Origin: Bacteroidota bacterium
GTDB lineage: Bacteria > Bacteroidota > Bacteroidia > AKYH767-A > JAHEYN01
NCBI GenBank assembly: GCA_947448795.1
Contig: CANFOZ010000014.1
Coordinates: 1-46,966, forward strand
DNA: 46,966 nt
Direction: 5' to 3'
The notes under the pieces are model-generated. The model was not told the origin of the DNA. It ran no database searches and was given only the letters and a program-made list of their open reading frames with translations. Position 1 is the stretch's first letter, and the number at the start of each line of letters is the position of its first letter. The position numbers and the translations under genes are program-made. Below, one piece after another: positions 1-7,775 of the stretch.

Positions 1-624
1 AAGATCTGCAACTACCGATTGGAGCGGAAATACGGGATGATTCACATAATAGTCAGATCCCTTCAAGCCTTTTTCCTCGCCTGCATTCGCCAAAAAAACC
101 ACGCTGCGTTCAGGACCTTTCCCGTCTTTGTAGGCCTTTGAAAAAGCGTTTGCTAAAATCAACAGCGCAGTGGTGCCCGAGCCGTCGTCATCGGCGCCAT
201 AATAGATTTTCCCATCACGAACGCCTAAATGGTCGTAGTGGGCGGTGATAAAAACGTATTCATCTGGCTTGCTTTTTCCAGGAATATACCCCAGTACATT
301 TTCAGCATGTATGTTTTTCTCGCGAGCAAAAGGGCCCTTCTTTTTCGAACGTGCCTGTGCAAATTGGAATGGAAGCAGAAAACTCGGCCCCGTTGATGGC
401 TTCAAGCCAAAGGAACGAAAGAGCGAATCAATATATAAAGCGGCTCTATGTTGGCCCGGCTGACCTGTTTCGCGGCCCTCCATCTCGTCGGAGGCAAGGC
501 GATACAACACCGCCTTCATGGGCTCTGGCGCTAACGTGGATGCATAGTTGCTTGGGTCGACAGATTGAGCGCGAGCGAAACAACAAAGAAACACGAAAGA
601 GCCAAAAAACAGGCGTTTAATCAC
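1..624 (-). CDS. M28-family zinc peptidase, secreted (truncated by window edge)
   Basis: This gene is absent from the ORF track because it starts at GTG. Reading the minus strand from GTG at 624 gives 208 codons open to base 1. The N-terminus VIKRLFFGSFVFLCCFARAQ is a signal peptide. It is followed by a region resembling the second M28 protein at 6.1 kb (DEMEGRETGQPGQ versus DSFLGRETGTPGE). Zinc-site motifs are visible: AHYDHLG (metal His), YGADDDGSGTTALL (bridging Asp) and NAGEEKGLKGS (catalytic and metal Glu). It is probably an extracytoplasmic aminopeptidase. The start overlaps the rpiB stop as GTGA, so the two genes are translationally coupled. The C-terminus, including the remaining metal ligands, lies outside the window. 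Confidence 0.87.
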   Translation of the reverse strand, partial: MIKRLFFGSFVFLCCFARAQSVDPSNYASTLAPEPMKAVLYRLASDEMEGRETGQPGQHRAALYIDSLFRSFGLKPSTGPSFLLPFQFAQARSKKKGPFAREKNIHAENVLGYIPGKSKPDEYVFITAHYDHLGVRDGKIYYGADDDGSGTTALLILANAFSKAYKDGKGPERSVVFLANAGEEKGLKGSDYYVNHPVFPLQSVVADL

Positions 625-1067
625 GGATTGATTTTATTTATTCGGTTTTGGTGTCTACCACCATCAAACGCCTCGTTTAGAAAAACAGTGCCTATTTCTC
701 GGGCTGTTTCAACATCAATGTAACGAGCCGGGATGCATAACACGTTTGCGTCGTTGTGCTTGCGAGCCATCGAGGCAAGCTCGCGGTTCCAGCAAAGCGC
801 AGCACGAATGCCTTGGTGTTTATTAGCTGCCATAGCTACGCCGTTTCCACTGCCACAAACAAGGATTCCGAAATTTACCTCTTTGCTCTCTACGGCATTG
901 GCAACAGGGTGCGCAAAGTCAGGATAGTCAACAGATTCAGCAGAATGTGTGCCGAAGTCGCGGACCTCGAAACCCGCCTGTTGAAAAAATTGTTTTAACT
1001 GCTCTTTCATTTCGAAGCCGGCATGATCGGCTCCAAGGGCTATCAACAGGTTGGTTTTGTTAGTCAT
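621..1067 (-). CDS. rpiB: Ribose 5-phosphate isomerase B
   Basis: This 148-aa protein has the normal length for RpiB. It interconverts ribose 5-phosphate and ribulose 5-phosphate in the cytoplasmic non-oxidative pentose phosphate pathway. Family signatures are visible: the N-terminal LGADHAGFEMKE motif, DYPDFAHPVA, and GILVCGSGNGVAMAANK with the active-site Cys. NRELASMARKHNDANVLCIP contributes the conserved C-terminal active-site region. It is the first gene of a minus-strand pair and its stop codon overlaps the GTG of the downstream M28 peptidase. A TATCTTTG promoter box lies about 26 nt upstream of the ATG. A close sugar isomerase of the RpiB/LacAB family (allose-6-phosphate isomerase) is the main alternative. 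Confidence 0.95.
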   Translation of the reverse strand: MTNKTNLLIALGADHAGFEMKEQLKQFFQQAGFEVRDFGTHSAESVDYPDFAHPVANAVESKEVNFGILVCGSGNGVAMAANKHQGIRAALCWNRELASMARKHNDANVLCIPARYIDVETAREIGTVFLNEAFDGGRHQNRINKINP

Positions 1068-1598
1068 TGGCGTATTTTAAAGAGTTAGTAAAACAAAGAT
1101 ACCGATTCTGATACAATGCCTTGTGGGGCTTTAAAACAAAGAAAAACGGGTTATACACGGCTTTTTTGTAATTCCGTTAATAAAATGTTAACAAAATTCG
1201 AAAAGTAAAATTGCGAATATGAAAGCTGATCTTGGTTGAATAAAAATTTCTATAAACCTAATTTCTGCTTCACGAGTTAATGGTTTTTAATTAACATTTT
1301 ATCAGCAAAAAGCCGTTGTTGATAGCCCTGTTTTTTTTAACGAAGCGCATTATTAACATCGTGTTGATAGCGATTAAAAAGCCACTCTATATTGAGTTTC
1401 AAAGATTGTAAACTGTTAATTAGTTGTTCATATTTTCTTAATAACCCAATATCCTAAAGAATTCGAAAAAGGTATCAACAGTATCAACACCACATTAATA
1501 GTATATTTTTTTTTAATTTAAAAAAGAAAAATAAGATATATAGGGGCAGCGGGGATTGAGAAAAAATCTTTTTGAATTGCCGATATTTGAGGAACGAA
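1068..1598. other. AT-rich divergent intergenic region with clustered TGTTGATA boxes
   Basis: This ~530-bp gene-free region separates minus-strand rpiB from the plus-strand YwqK-like gene. It is much richer in A+T than its flanks. The octamer TGTTGATA occurs at 1317-1324 and 1362-1369, and its complement TATCAACA occurs at 1473-1480 and 1482-1489. The last two lie in a tandem GTATCAACA repeat. The octamer is one base from the DnaA-box core TGTGGATA. TTATACACG at about 1154 is a weaker DnaA-box-like match. Several GTTAA/TTAAC words are also present. I see no ORF or RNA gene. It could be a regulatory region or a replication-origin-like region; see findings. Confidence 0.4.
1094..1101 (-). promoter_or_regulatory. 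Bacteroidota -7 promoter box for rpiB
   Basis: On the minus strand this reads TATCTTTG, a full match to the Bacteroidota -7 consensus TAnnTTTG. It lies 26 nt before the rpiB ATG. No convincing -33 TTTG was seen. Confidence 0.6.
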
Positions 1599-3188
1599 AT
1601 GAAAACCTGTCTCCGCTTTCTTTTTTTCCTTTGTTTGATCAATTGCTCCAGCTTGTTAAAAGCACAGGAGCTGAAAGATGGTTTTACCCGGTTTTTATAT
1701 CCTACCGGTCAGGTTTCGAGTGAAGGTACGTTACGAAATGGAAAACCCGATGGATATTGGAAAACTTTTTATTCGAACGGTGTTTTAAAATCAGAAGGAA
1801 ATAGAAAAGCTTTTAAATTGGATAGTATTTGGATTTTTTATTCAGATTCAGGGGCAGTAAAAAGTCGGCTCCGTTACCAAGATGGATTGAAAGAAGGTGT
1901 TCAAACGTATTTCAGCGATAGCGCAGTAAAAATACTGGAAGAAGCCTATCACCAGGATAAAAAACAAGGTTTAACGAGCTATTTCGACGAACAAGGTAAG
2001 CTTCAAAAAACGATTCCTTTTGAAGAGGGATCAGAACAAGGAATTGGTCTTGAATACGCCAACGATGGACGGATTACAGCTGTTATCGAGTATAAAAAAG
2101 GATATGTTGTAAAAGAAGAAAAAATCAATAGAAAAGATAAAGCGGGTTTGAAGCAAGGACGCTGGAGAGATTTTTATAACGATTCCTTAAAAGTGAAAGT
2201 GGAGGGTATTTACAAAGACAATAAAAAACAACAAAAATGGCTGAATTACGATGAATTTGGTCGTGTAAGCAAAGAAGAAATGTTTATAAACGGTGAATTA
2301 GTCCAAAAAGAAGAGGAGAAAGATTCGCCTAAATTGGATATTAAAAAAGAGTATTACCCAGGTGGAAAAGTCAAGTCAAGTGGTACATACAACAAAGGAG
2401 TGCCCGAGGGTGTTTTTCGAGAATATACTGCTGATGGAAAAATATACGATGCTAAAATTTACAAAGCCGGTAAATTGCAGCGTCAAGGTATATTAGGAGA
2501 AGATGGCTTGGAACAAGGTTTATGGAAAGAATATTACGACAGTGGAAAACTGAAAGGTTCGGGCTCTTACATCGCTGGAAAGAAAAATGGAAAATGGGAA
2601 TATTACTATGAAAATGGTTCCTTAGAACAAGCTGGAAATTATGCACAAGGCAAGCCAGATGGTAAATGGAACTGGTATTATCTGAGTAAAAAACTACTGC
2701 GAGAAGAGAATTTTATCAATGGAAAAGAAGAAGGTTTAGTAAAGGAATATACCGACAACGATCCTGCTGCTGTTGATTGGAATGTGTTGGTTGAAGGCAA
2801 TTACACCGATGGTCAAAAGAACGGCATTTGGACATACCATTCCGACGAATTGATCATTCGTGGTAATTACACCGATGGAAAAGAAGATGGTGAATGGAAG
2901 CAATATTATTACGAAGCAGGTAAGTCAGAAGCAGACATGCAATTGAATTTCGTTGGTTCGTACTCGAACGGCGATGAAAATGGCCTGCATCGTTTTTGGT
3001 ATGCCAATGGAAAATCGCGCGAAGAAAAAAACTATCGTTTAGGCGTTCGAGATGGTGTTTGGAAGCGCTGGGATACAGAAGGAAATCTTATCATCACGAT
3101 TACTTACCAAGACGGAAAAGAACTCCGTTACGATGGCTTTAAAATCGAAGACATAAGAGACGAAGACGCGAAGAAAGAAGAAAACTAG
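1599..3188 (+). CDS. YwqK/MORN-variant repeat protein, secreted
   Basis: The track starts at TTG 1572, but ATG 1599 is preferred. It follows a GAGGA-like ribosome site and begins directly with the signal peptide MKTCLRFLFFLCLINCSSLLKAQ, giving 529 aa. The rest is a long array of ~22-25-aa repeats of the type G.Y..GK.DG.W..YY..GKL, as in the MORN-repeat variant family that databases label 'toxin-antitoxin system YwqK family antitoxin'. Such repeats form extended beta-hairpin stacks and no catalytic motif is seen. The signal peptide places it outside the cytoplasm. The antitoxin label is therefore misleading here and the function is unknown. Its end meets trpS convergently with only 3 bp between. 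Confidence 0.85.
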   Translation: MKTCLRFLFFLCLINCSSLLKAQELKDGFTRFLYPTGQVSSEGTLRNGKPDGYWKTFYSNGVLKSEGNRKAFKLDSIWIFYSDSGAVKSRLRYQDGLKEGVQTYFSDSAVKILEEAYHQDKKQGLTSYFDEQGKLQKTIPFEEGSEQGIGLEYANDGRITAVIEYKKGYVVKEEKINRKDKAGLKQGRWRDFYNDSLKVKVEGIYKDNKKQQKWLNYDEFGRVSKEEMFINGELVQKEEEKDSPKLDIKKEYYPGGKVKSSGTYNKGVPEGVFREYTADGKIYDAKIYKAGKLQRQGILGEDGLEQGLWKEYYDSGKLKGSGSYIAGKKNGKWEYYYENGSLEQAGNYAQGKPDGKWNWYYLSKKLLREENFINGKEEGLVKEYTDNDPAAVDWNVLVEGNYTDGQKNGIWTYHSDELIIRGNYTDGKEDGEWKQYYYEAGKSEADMQLNFVGSYSNGDENGLHRFWYANGKSREEKNYRLGVRDGVWKRWDTEGNLIITITYQDGKELRYDGFKIEDIRDEDAKKEEN

Positions 3189-3191
3189 TTT

Positions 3192-4187
3192 TTAAAAACT
3201 TCTGAAACCAATTATTTCGCGAACTTCTTTAATCGTTTTTGATGCACTTTCTCGGGCTTTTTCTTTACCAGCCAGCGCAATTTTCTTTAAATACGCATCG
3301 TCGTTAATCAAGGTCTTTATTTTTTCGCGATACGGCGTGGTGAAAATAATCATGTCCTCGGCCAATTGTTTCTTCATATCACCATAGCGAATGCTACAAG
3401 CATCGTATTGTTCATTGAAGAATTGAATGGTTTCAGGTTGAGAAACCAGATTCATCAGATCAAAGATATTCTGTATGGATGCGGCTTTTGGTTGATTTGG
3501 TTCTGTTGGACCTGAATCAGTCACGGCTTTTTTAACTTTCTTTAAAATTGCTTCCGGTTCGTCGAAAAGAAAAACGGCATTGCCCTCTCCTTCTGATTTT
3601 CCCATTTTTCCGCTGCCGTCCAAACCGGGTACTTTCACCAATTCATTTCCGAAATTATACGCTTCCGGCTCAGGAAAAACATCGGTTTCGTAAATGCGAT
3701 TGAAGCGGTTGGCAAACTGACGCGTCATCTCCAAATGTTGTTGTTGGTCTTTACCAACAGGTACTTTACTGGCTTTATGTATTAAAATATCGGCAGCCAT
3801 AAGCACCGGATAAGTAAATAATCCGGCATTGATATTATCGGGTTGTTGGCGGATTTTATCTTTAAAGGAGGTGCACCGTTCGAGCTCTCCAACATAGGCA
3901 TTCATGCCCAGCAGCATGTACAATTCTGCTGTTTCAGGTAGGTCGCTTTGAATAAAAAGAGTGCATTTTTCAGGATCTAAACCACAGGCCAGGTATTCTG
4001 CCAGCACTTGTCGCACTTGCTTATGCAGGTTATCGGGATGTGGATGGGTGGTTAGGGAGTGATAATCGGCTATGAAAAAATAGCAATTTGCTTGCTCCTG
4101 CAAGCGAACGAAATTTTTTACTGCCCCAAAATAATTACCTAAATGTAGGTTACCTGTTGGCCTGATTCCACTGACAATTGTTTCCAT
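3192..4187 (-). CDS. trpS: Tryptophan-tRNA ligase
   Basis: This 331-aa protein has the usual length for bacterial TrpRS. It charges tRNA-Trp in the cytoplasm. The class I signature appears at the N-terminus as SGIRPTGNLHLGNYFGAV, where HLGN is the HIGH motif. GKMGKSEG near residue 200 is the KMSKS-equivalent loop. VPVGKDQQQHLEMTR is the conserved Trp/ATP-binding stretch. ATG 4187 is well supported because it begins right before the catalytic domain. The -7 box TACTTTTG ends 4 nt from the ATG, so the transcript is probably leaderless. It is monocistronic and convergent with the YwqK-like gene. Confidence 0.97.
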   Translation of the reverse strand: METIVSGIRPTGNLHLGNYFGAVKNFVRLQEQANCYFFIADYHSLTTHPHPDNLHKQVRQVLAEYLACGLDPEKCTLFIQSDLPETAELYMLLGMNAYVGELERCTSFKDKIRQQPDNINAGLFTYPVLMAADILIHKASKVPVGKDQQQHLEMTRQFANRFNRIYETDVFPEPEAYNFGNELVKVPGLDGSGKMGKSEGEGNAVFLFDEPEAILKKVKKAVTDSGPTEPNQPKAASIQNIFDLMNLVSQPETIQFFNEQYDACSIRYGDMKKQLAEDMIIFTTPYREKIKTLINDDAYLKKIALAGKEKARESASKTIKEVREIIGFRSF

Positions 4188-4191
4188 TTTA

Positions 4192-4199
4192 CAAAAGTA
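4192..4199 (-). promoter_or_regulatory. -7 promoter box for trpS, 4 nt from ATG
   Basis: The minus strand reads TACTTTTG TAAA ATG. This is a full TAnnTTTG match whose predicted start site falls at or next to the start codon. Confidence 0.6.
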
Positions 4200-4216
4200 T
4201 AAAAAGCAGCACTACT

Positions 4217-4224
4217 TATTTTTG
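4217..4224 (+). promoter_or_regulatory. -7 promoter box for the PlsC-like gene
   Basis: TATTTTTG matches TAnnTTTG and ends 12 nt before the GTG at 4237. It lies back to back with the trpS promoter box, making this a compact divergent promoter region. Confidence 0.5.
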
Positions 4225-4236
4225 TATTTTCGAACC

Positions 4237-4983
4237 GTGATTCACTTGACAAAACTAACAAGAAACCTATGGAGAATTTATTTTTTCTTCATGGCAATCC
4301 TTTTGTTTATAGCGTTTTGCCCCTTATTTTACTACTACTGCACGAATGAAAAGCGCTTTAAAACCGCTTTCTACTTCAAGAAATTATATTGTCGCATTCT
4401 TTTTGTTATCGTTGGTATTCGTCCTGAGGTGCATTTTGAAGAGGCTTTGGATCTGAATCAGCCGTATGTTATTTGCGCCAATCACTCGTCTTATTTAGAC
4501 ATCTTTATAACGTTCGGCATGATTCCAGCCTATTTTCACATGATGGCAAAGGCAGAACTAAAGAAAGTGCCTTTATTCAATGTCTTTTTCATCATGCAAG
4601 ATATCGCCGTGGATCGCAGTAGCATGAAGGCATCACACCGTGCCTTTGTTCGATCTGGTGATGATATCGACAAAGGGTACAGCATCGCAATATTCCCGGA
4701 AGCAACTATTCCCGACCACACGCCACGCTTGGCGCGGTTCAAAAACGGCCCTTTCAGATTGGCGATTGATAAACAGGTTCCTGTTTTACCCGTAACCATC
4801 TTAGATAATTGGAGAATCCTTCCAGATGGACGCAAATCAGGTCATGGCGGTAGACCGGGTAAGGCCAGGATTATTATTCATAAGCCAATAATAACGGCCG
4901 GAATGAAGGATGACGATCTGGAAAATTTAAAAAACCAGACCTTTAAAACCATCGACCAAACGATACGAAAAGAATACGCATGA
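4237..4983 (+). CDS. 1-acyl-sn-glycerol-3-phosphate acyltransferase (PlsC-like)
   Basis: The track start (TTG 4222) lies inside the promoter box, so GTG 4237 is preferred, giving 248 aa. An N-terminal membrane segment (FFFMAILLFIAFCPLFYYY) precedes the acyltransferase domain. Motif I is NHSSYLD (HX4D). FPEATIPDH replaces the common FPEGTR. It should transfer an acyl chain to lysophosphatidate or a similar acceptor at the inner membrane. A PlsB-like gene and gpsA follow about 3 kb downstream in the same direction, so a role in phosphatidic acid synthesis is likely. The substrate cannot be read from sequence, and lysophospholipid or ornithine-lipid acylation is possible. Confidence 0.85.
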   Translation: MIHLTKLTRNLWRIYFFFMAILLFIAFCPLFYYYCTNEKRFKTAFYFKKLYCRILFVIVGIRPEVHFEEALDLNQPYVICANHSSYLDIFITFGMIPAYFHMMAKAELKKVPLFNVFFIMQDIAVDRSSMKASHRAFVRSGDDIDKGYSIAIFPEATIPDHTPRLARFKNGPFRLAIDKQVPVLPVTILDNWRILPDGRKSGHGGRPGKARIIIHKPIITAGMKDDDLENLKNQTFKTIDQTIRKEYA

Positions 4984-5025
4984 GTGGCAGTTTTGTATCT
5001 TCGCCAACGTTTTCAGTAAAAAACC

Positions 5026-5313
5026 ATGACACCAGACCTTGCAACCATCAGCCGCCTTGCCGAATTGGCGAAGCTCGAATTCGATGACGCTCAAACGACA
5101 GAAATAGCCAAAGATCTTGGTCGAATGCTTGCTTTTGTGGAGAAGCTTAATGAGCTTGATACAAAAGGAGTGGAACCCTTGATTTACATGAGCGACGAGG
5201 TGAATGTGTTGCGCGATGACGAGTCTAAAACAGACATCACGCGCGAAGAAGCGCTTTCCAATGCACCGAAACGCGATTCGGATTATTTCAAAGTCCCAAA
5301 AGTGCTCGAATAA
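5026..5313 (+). CDS. gatC: Asp-tRNA(Asn)/Glu-tRNA(Gln) amidotransferase subunit C
   Basis: This 95-aa protein has normal GatC length and pattern: N-terminal ISRLAELAKLEFDDAQ helix, then DLGRMLAFVEKLNELDTKGVEP and a C-terminal RDDES...EALSNAPKRDSDYFKVPKVLE. GatC clamps GatA and GatB in the enzyme that converts misacylated Glu-tRNA(Gln) or Asp-tRNA(Asn). gatA and gatB are not in the window, so the genes are dispersed. TATCTTCG, a one-mismatch -7 box, lies upstream near 4994. The TerB-DnaJ gene starts 28 bp downstream. Confidence 0.95.
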   Translation: MTPDLATISRLAELAKLEFDDAQTTEIAKDLGRMLAFVEKLNELDTKGVEPLIYMSDEVNVLRDDESKTDITREEALSNAPKRDSDYFKVPKVLE

Positions 5314-5341
5314 TACGTTTTTCTTTAAAATATTTTTTTTC

Positions 5342-6055
5342 ATGGCTTGGACTAAATGGGTTTTTGGAGGCTTGGGGTGGGCTATGGGTGGCCCTGTTGG
5401 CGGTATTATTGGCTTTGCTATGGGCGCCGCACTAGACTCCTCATCGGGTAAAAAAACAACACAATTAGCAGCTACTCAGCCGGGTGATTTTGCGGCATCG
5501 CTGCTCGTGCTTTGTGCTGCTGTGATGAAGTCGGATAACAAGATTCTCCGTTCTGAATTGGATTTTGTTAAGCGGTTTTTTGTAAGTCAGTTTGGAGAAC
5601 AAAAAGCATCGGAACTGATTCTTGTTTTGCGCGATATCATCAAGCAAGACATTCCTGTACAAGATGTGTCTATGCAAATAAAAATGCATCTTGACGAACC
5701 TTCGCGCTTACAGCTTTTACACCTGCTTTTCGGCATCGCGAATGCCGATGGAGAAGTACATCCGGCCGAGGTGGAAATCATTTGTAATATAGCGCATTGG
5801 ATGGGTGTTTCATCCCGCGATTTTGATTCTATCAAAGGGATGTTTGTAAAAAACACAACCTCGATTTATAAAGTTTTAGAGGTTGATCCATCGGCTACCA
5901 ACGACGAGGTAAAAAAGGCCTACCGTAGCATGGCTGCCAAGCACCACCCCGATAAGGTTCATCACTTGGGGCCCGATTATCAGAAAGCAGCACAGGAGAA
6001 GATACAAGCAATTAATGCGGCCTACGAGCAGGTTCGCAAAGAAAGGAATATGTAA
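5342..6055 (+). CDS. TerB-like / DnaJ (DjlA-type) co-chaperone
   Basis: The track start at 5204 lies within gatC. ATG 5342 begins MAWTKWVFGGLGWAMGGP, giving 237 aa. The N-terminal glycine-zipper-like stretch (GGLGWAMGGPVGGIIGFAMG) may contact membrane. A TerB-like helical domain spans roughly residues 45-155 (VMKSDNKILRSELDFVKRFF, ANADGEVHPAEVEII). A C-terminal J-domain follows at about 170-237 with the HPD motif in MAAKHHPDK, which stimulates DnaK ATPase. This order matches DjlA-type membrane J-proteins. The gene sits between gatC and an M28 peptidase, apparently in one transcription unit. Its client is unknown. Confidence 0.88.
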   Translation: MAWTKWVFGGLGWAMGGPVGGIIGFAMGAALDSSSGKKTTQLAATQPGDFAASLLVLCAAVMKSDNKILRSELDFVKRFFVSQFGEQKASELILVLRDIIKQDIPVQDVSMQIKMHLDEPSRLQLLHLLFGIANADGEVHPAEVEIICNIAHWMGVSSRDFDSIKGMFVKNTTSIYKVLEVDPSATNDEVKKAYRSMAAKHHPDKVHHLGPDYQKAAQEKIQAINAAYEQVRKERNM

Positions 6056-6071
6056 CATGAAGGAGGCGAAA

Positions 6072-7766
6072 ATGAACATCAACAAACACAAATTGCCTCT
6101 AACCAATAAGGTGCTGGCTATTTTTCTGCTTCTGCTTTCTTGTTCTGCTTTTGGTCAAGCAGCTGATACCAAGTTGGTTAAAAACGTAAAGAGCCACATT
6201 AGCATACTTGCTGCAGATAGCTTTCTGGGTCGCGAAACAGGCACACCGGGCGAAAAAATGGCTTCTGACTATATCGTTAAACAGTTCAAAGACATAGGCC
6301 TAAAGCCCCTGGGCGACATGAATACCTATTTGCAGGCCTTCGATTTCAACGACGGCGTTCGCTATGGAAAGACCAATACAATGCGTGTTTCTAAGACCGA
6401 TCTTGTTTTAGATTCAGCGTTTTATCCGCTTCCCTTTGCAGCGAACGGAAAGGCCGCTGGCATGGCTGTGGATGTTCTTTATGGCATCTCTGCTGACTCA
6501 CTTGGCCGCAACGACTACACAGGCCGTAGCGATTTAGCAGGTAAGATTTTCGTCATCGAGTCAGGTACTCCTGACGGTAACAATCCACATGCTCGCTTTG
6601 GTGAATACACCGATCTTCGCGCCCGTATCGACACCGCCATTGCGAAGGGTGCTCTTGCGGTTGTTTTTGTAAATTCCGATACCGCTCAAACAGGCCCCGA
6701 CAAACACGATTTTCACCATAAAATAACACCCGGAAGCGTTCCTGTCGTGTTTTATATGGGCGATAAAAAAAACCTGTTAAGCGGTGATGTCCTAGAGATT
6801 GAGGTTGAATTGGAGAAGGTTGCTCGCATCGGGCACAACATCGTGGGTTTTATCGACAACAAAGCCCAAAACACCATCGTCATTGGTGCGCATTACGATC
6901 ACCTGGGCATGGGTGGCGAAGGATCGCTGTATCGCGGCGCGCCTGCAGTGCATAACGGCGCCGACGACAATGCGAGCGGCACAGCTGCTTTGATTGAGCT
7001 TGCCCGCATCATAAAAGATAAAAAATACAAAGGGCACAACTTTCTTTTTCTCGCCTTTTCAGGGGAAGAAAAAGGACTCTATGGCTCGGCTTATTTCACT
7101 AAAAGCCCAGTACTAAAACTCGCTACCATAAGCTATATGTTGAATATGGATATGGTGGGTCGCCTCAACGAAGAAAAGGTCCTTTTAGTATATGGCGTGG
7201 GCACCTCACCAGAGTGGATGCCGGCTTTGAACAAACTTAATGTCGATGGGATAAAAATTAAAACGACGGATTCCGGTATCGGCCCCTCAGACCATACCTC
7301 TTTTTATCTCAAAGACATCCCCGTGCTGCATTTCTTCACGGGTACTCACTCCGACTATCACAAACCCTCGGACGATGCCGATAAAGTTAATTACACCGGT
7401 GAGGCTTCTGTTGTAAATTACATCCTAGCCTTGGTGGAAGGGCTTAATAGTCAAGACAAGCTGGCCTTCTCGAAAACCAAGGATGATAAAAACGAGGATA
7501 CACCACGATTTAAAGTTACCTTAGGCGTTGTACCTGATTATGCATACGACGGCGAAGGCTTGCGAATCGATGGTATTTCGGAAGGAAAAGCCGCCGCAAA
7601 GGCAGGTTTGAAAGCGGGTGATGTGGTTATTCAGATGGGCGACAACAAGGTGTTAGACATGATGTCTTACATGAAGGCCTTAAGCAAGTTCACCAAGGGT
7701 GCCGAAACCATTGTGAAAGTGAAGCGCGACAAGGAGATAGTAGAATACAAGGTGCTTTTTCAATAG
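6072..7766 (+). CDS. M28-family zinc peptidase with PDZ domain, secreted
   Basis: ATG 6072 is chosen because a perfect AAGGAGG site precedes it by 5 nt. ATG 6057 and the track start are upstream alternatives. The 564-aa product has a signal peptide (VLAIFLLLLSCSAFGQ), an N-terminal segment, a PA-like insert (about 130-260), the M28 catalytic domain and a C-terminal PDZ domain (DGISEGKAAAKAGLKAGD). Metal and catalytic motifs seen are GAHYDHLG, HNGADDNASGTAAL, SGEEKGLYGS, MLNMDMVGR and GTHSDYHKPSDD, so all five zinc ligands appear present. It is probably a periplasmic or surface aminopeptidase for nutrient peptides. It is a second M28 protein besides the one truncated at base 1. Confidence 0.92.
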   Translation: MNINKHKLPLTNKVLAIFLLLLSCSAFGQAADTKLVKNVKSHISILAADSFLGRETGTPGEKMASDYIVKQFKDIGLKPLGDMNTYLQAFDFNDGVRYGKTNTMRVSKTDLVLDSAFYPLPFAANGKAAGMAVDVLYGISADSLGRNDYTGRSDLAGKIFVIESGTPDGNNPHARFGEYTDLRARIDTAIAKGALAVVFVNSDTAQTGPDKHDFHHKITPGSVPVVFYMGDKKNLLSGDVLEIEVELEKVARIGHNIVGFIDNKAQNTIVIGAHYDHLGMGGEGSLYRGAPAVHNGADDNASGTAALIELARIIKDKKYKGHNFLFLAFSGEEKGLYGSAYFTKSPVLKLATISYMLNMDMVGRLNEEKVLLVYGVGTSPEWMPALNKLNVDGIKIKTTDSGIGPSDHTSFYLKDIPVLHFFTGTHSDYHKPSDDADKVNYTGEASVVNYILALVEGLNSQDKLAFSKTKDDKNEDTPRFKVTLGVVPDYAYDGEGLRIDGISEGKAAAKAGLKAGDVVIQMGDNKVLDMMSYMKALSKFTKGAETIVKVKRDKEIVEYKVLFQ

Positions 7767-7775
7767 GAATAAACC

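Noticed and set aside
1599-3188. Reading the YwqK-family protein as an antitoxin
   Set aside because: It has a signal peptide and only MORN-type repeats, and there is no neighbouring toxin. The family name is historical and does not support a toxin-antitoxin role here.
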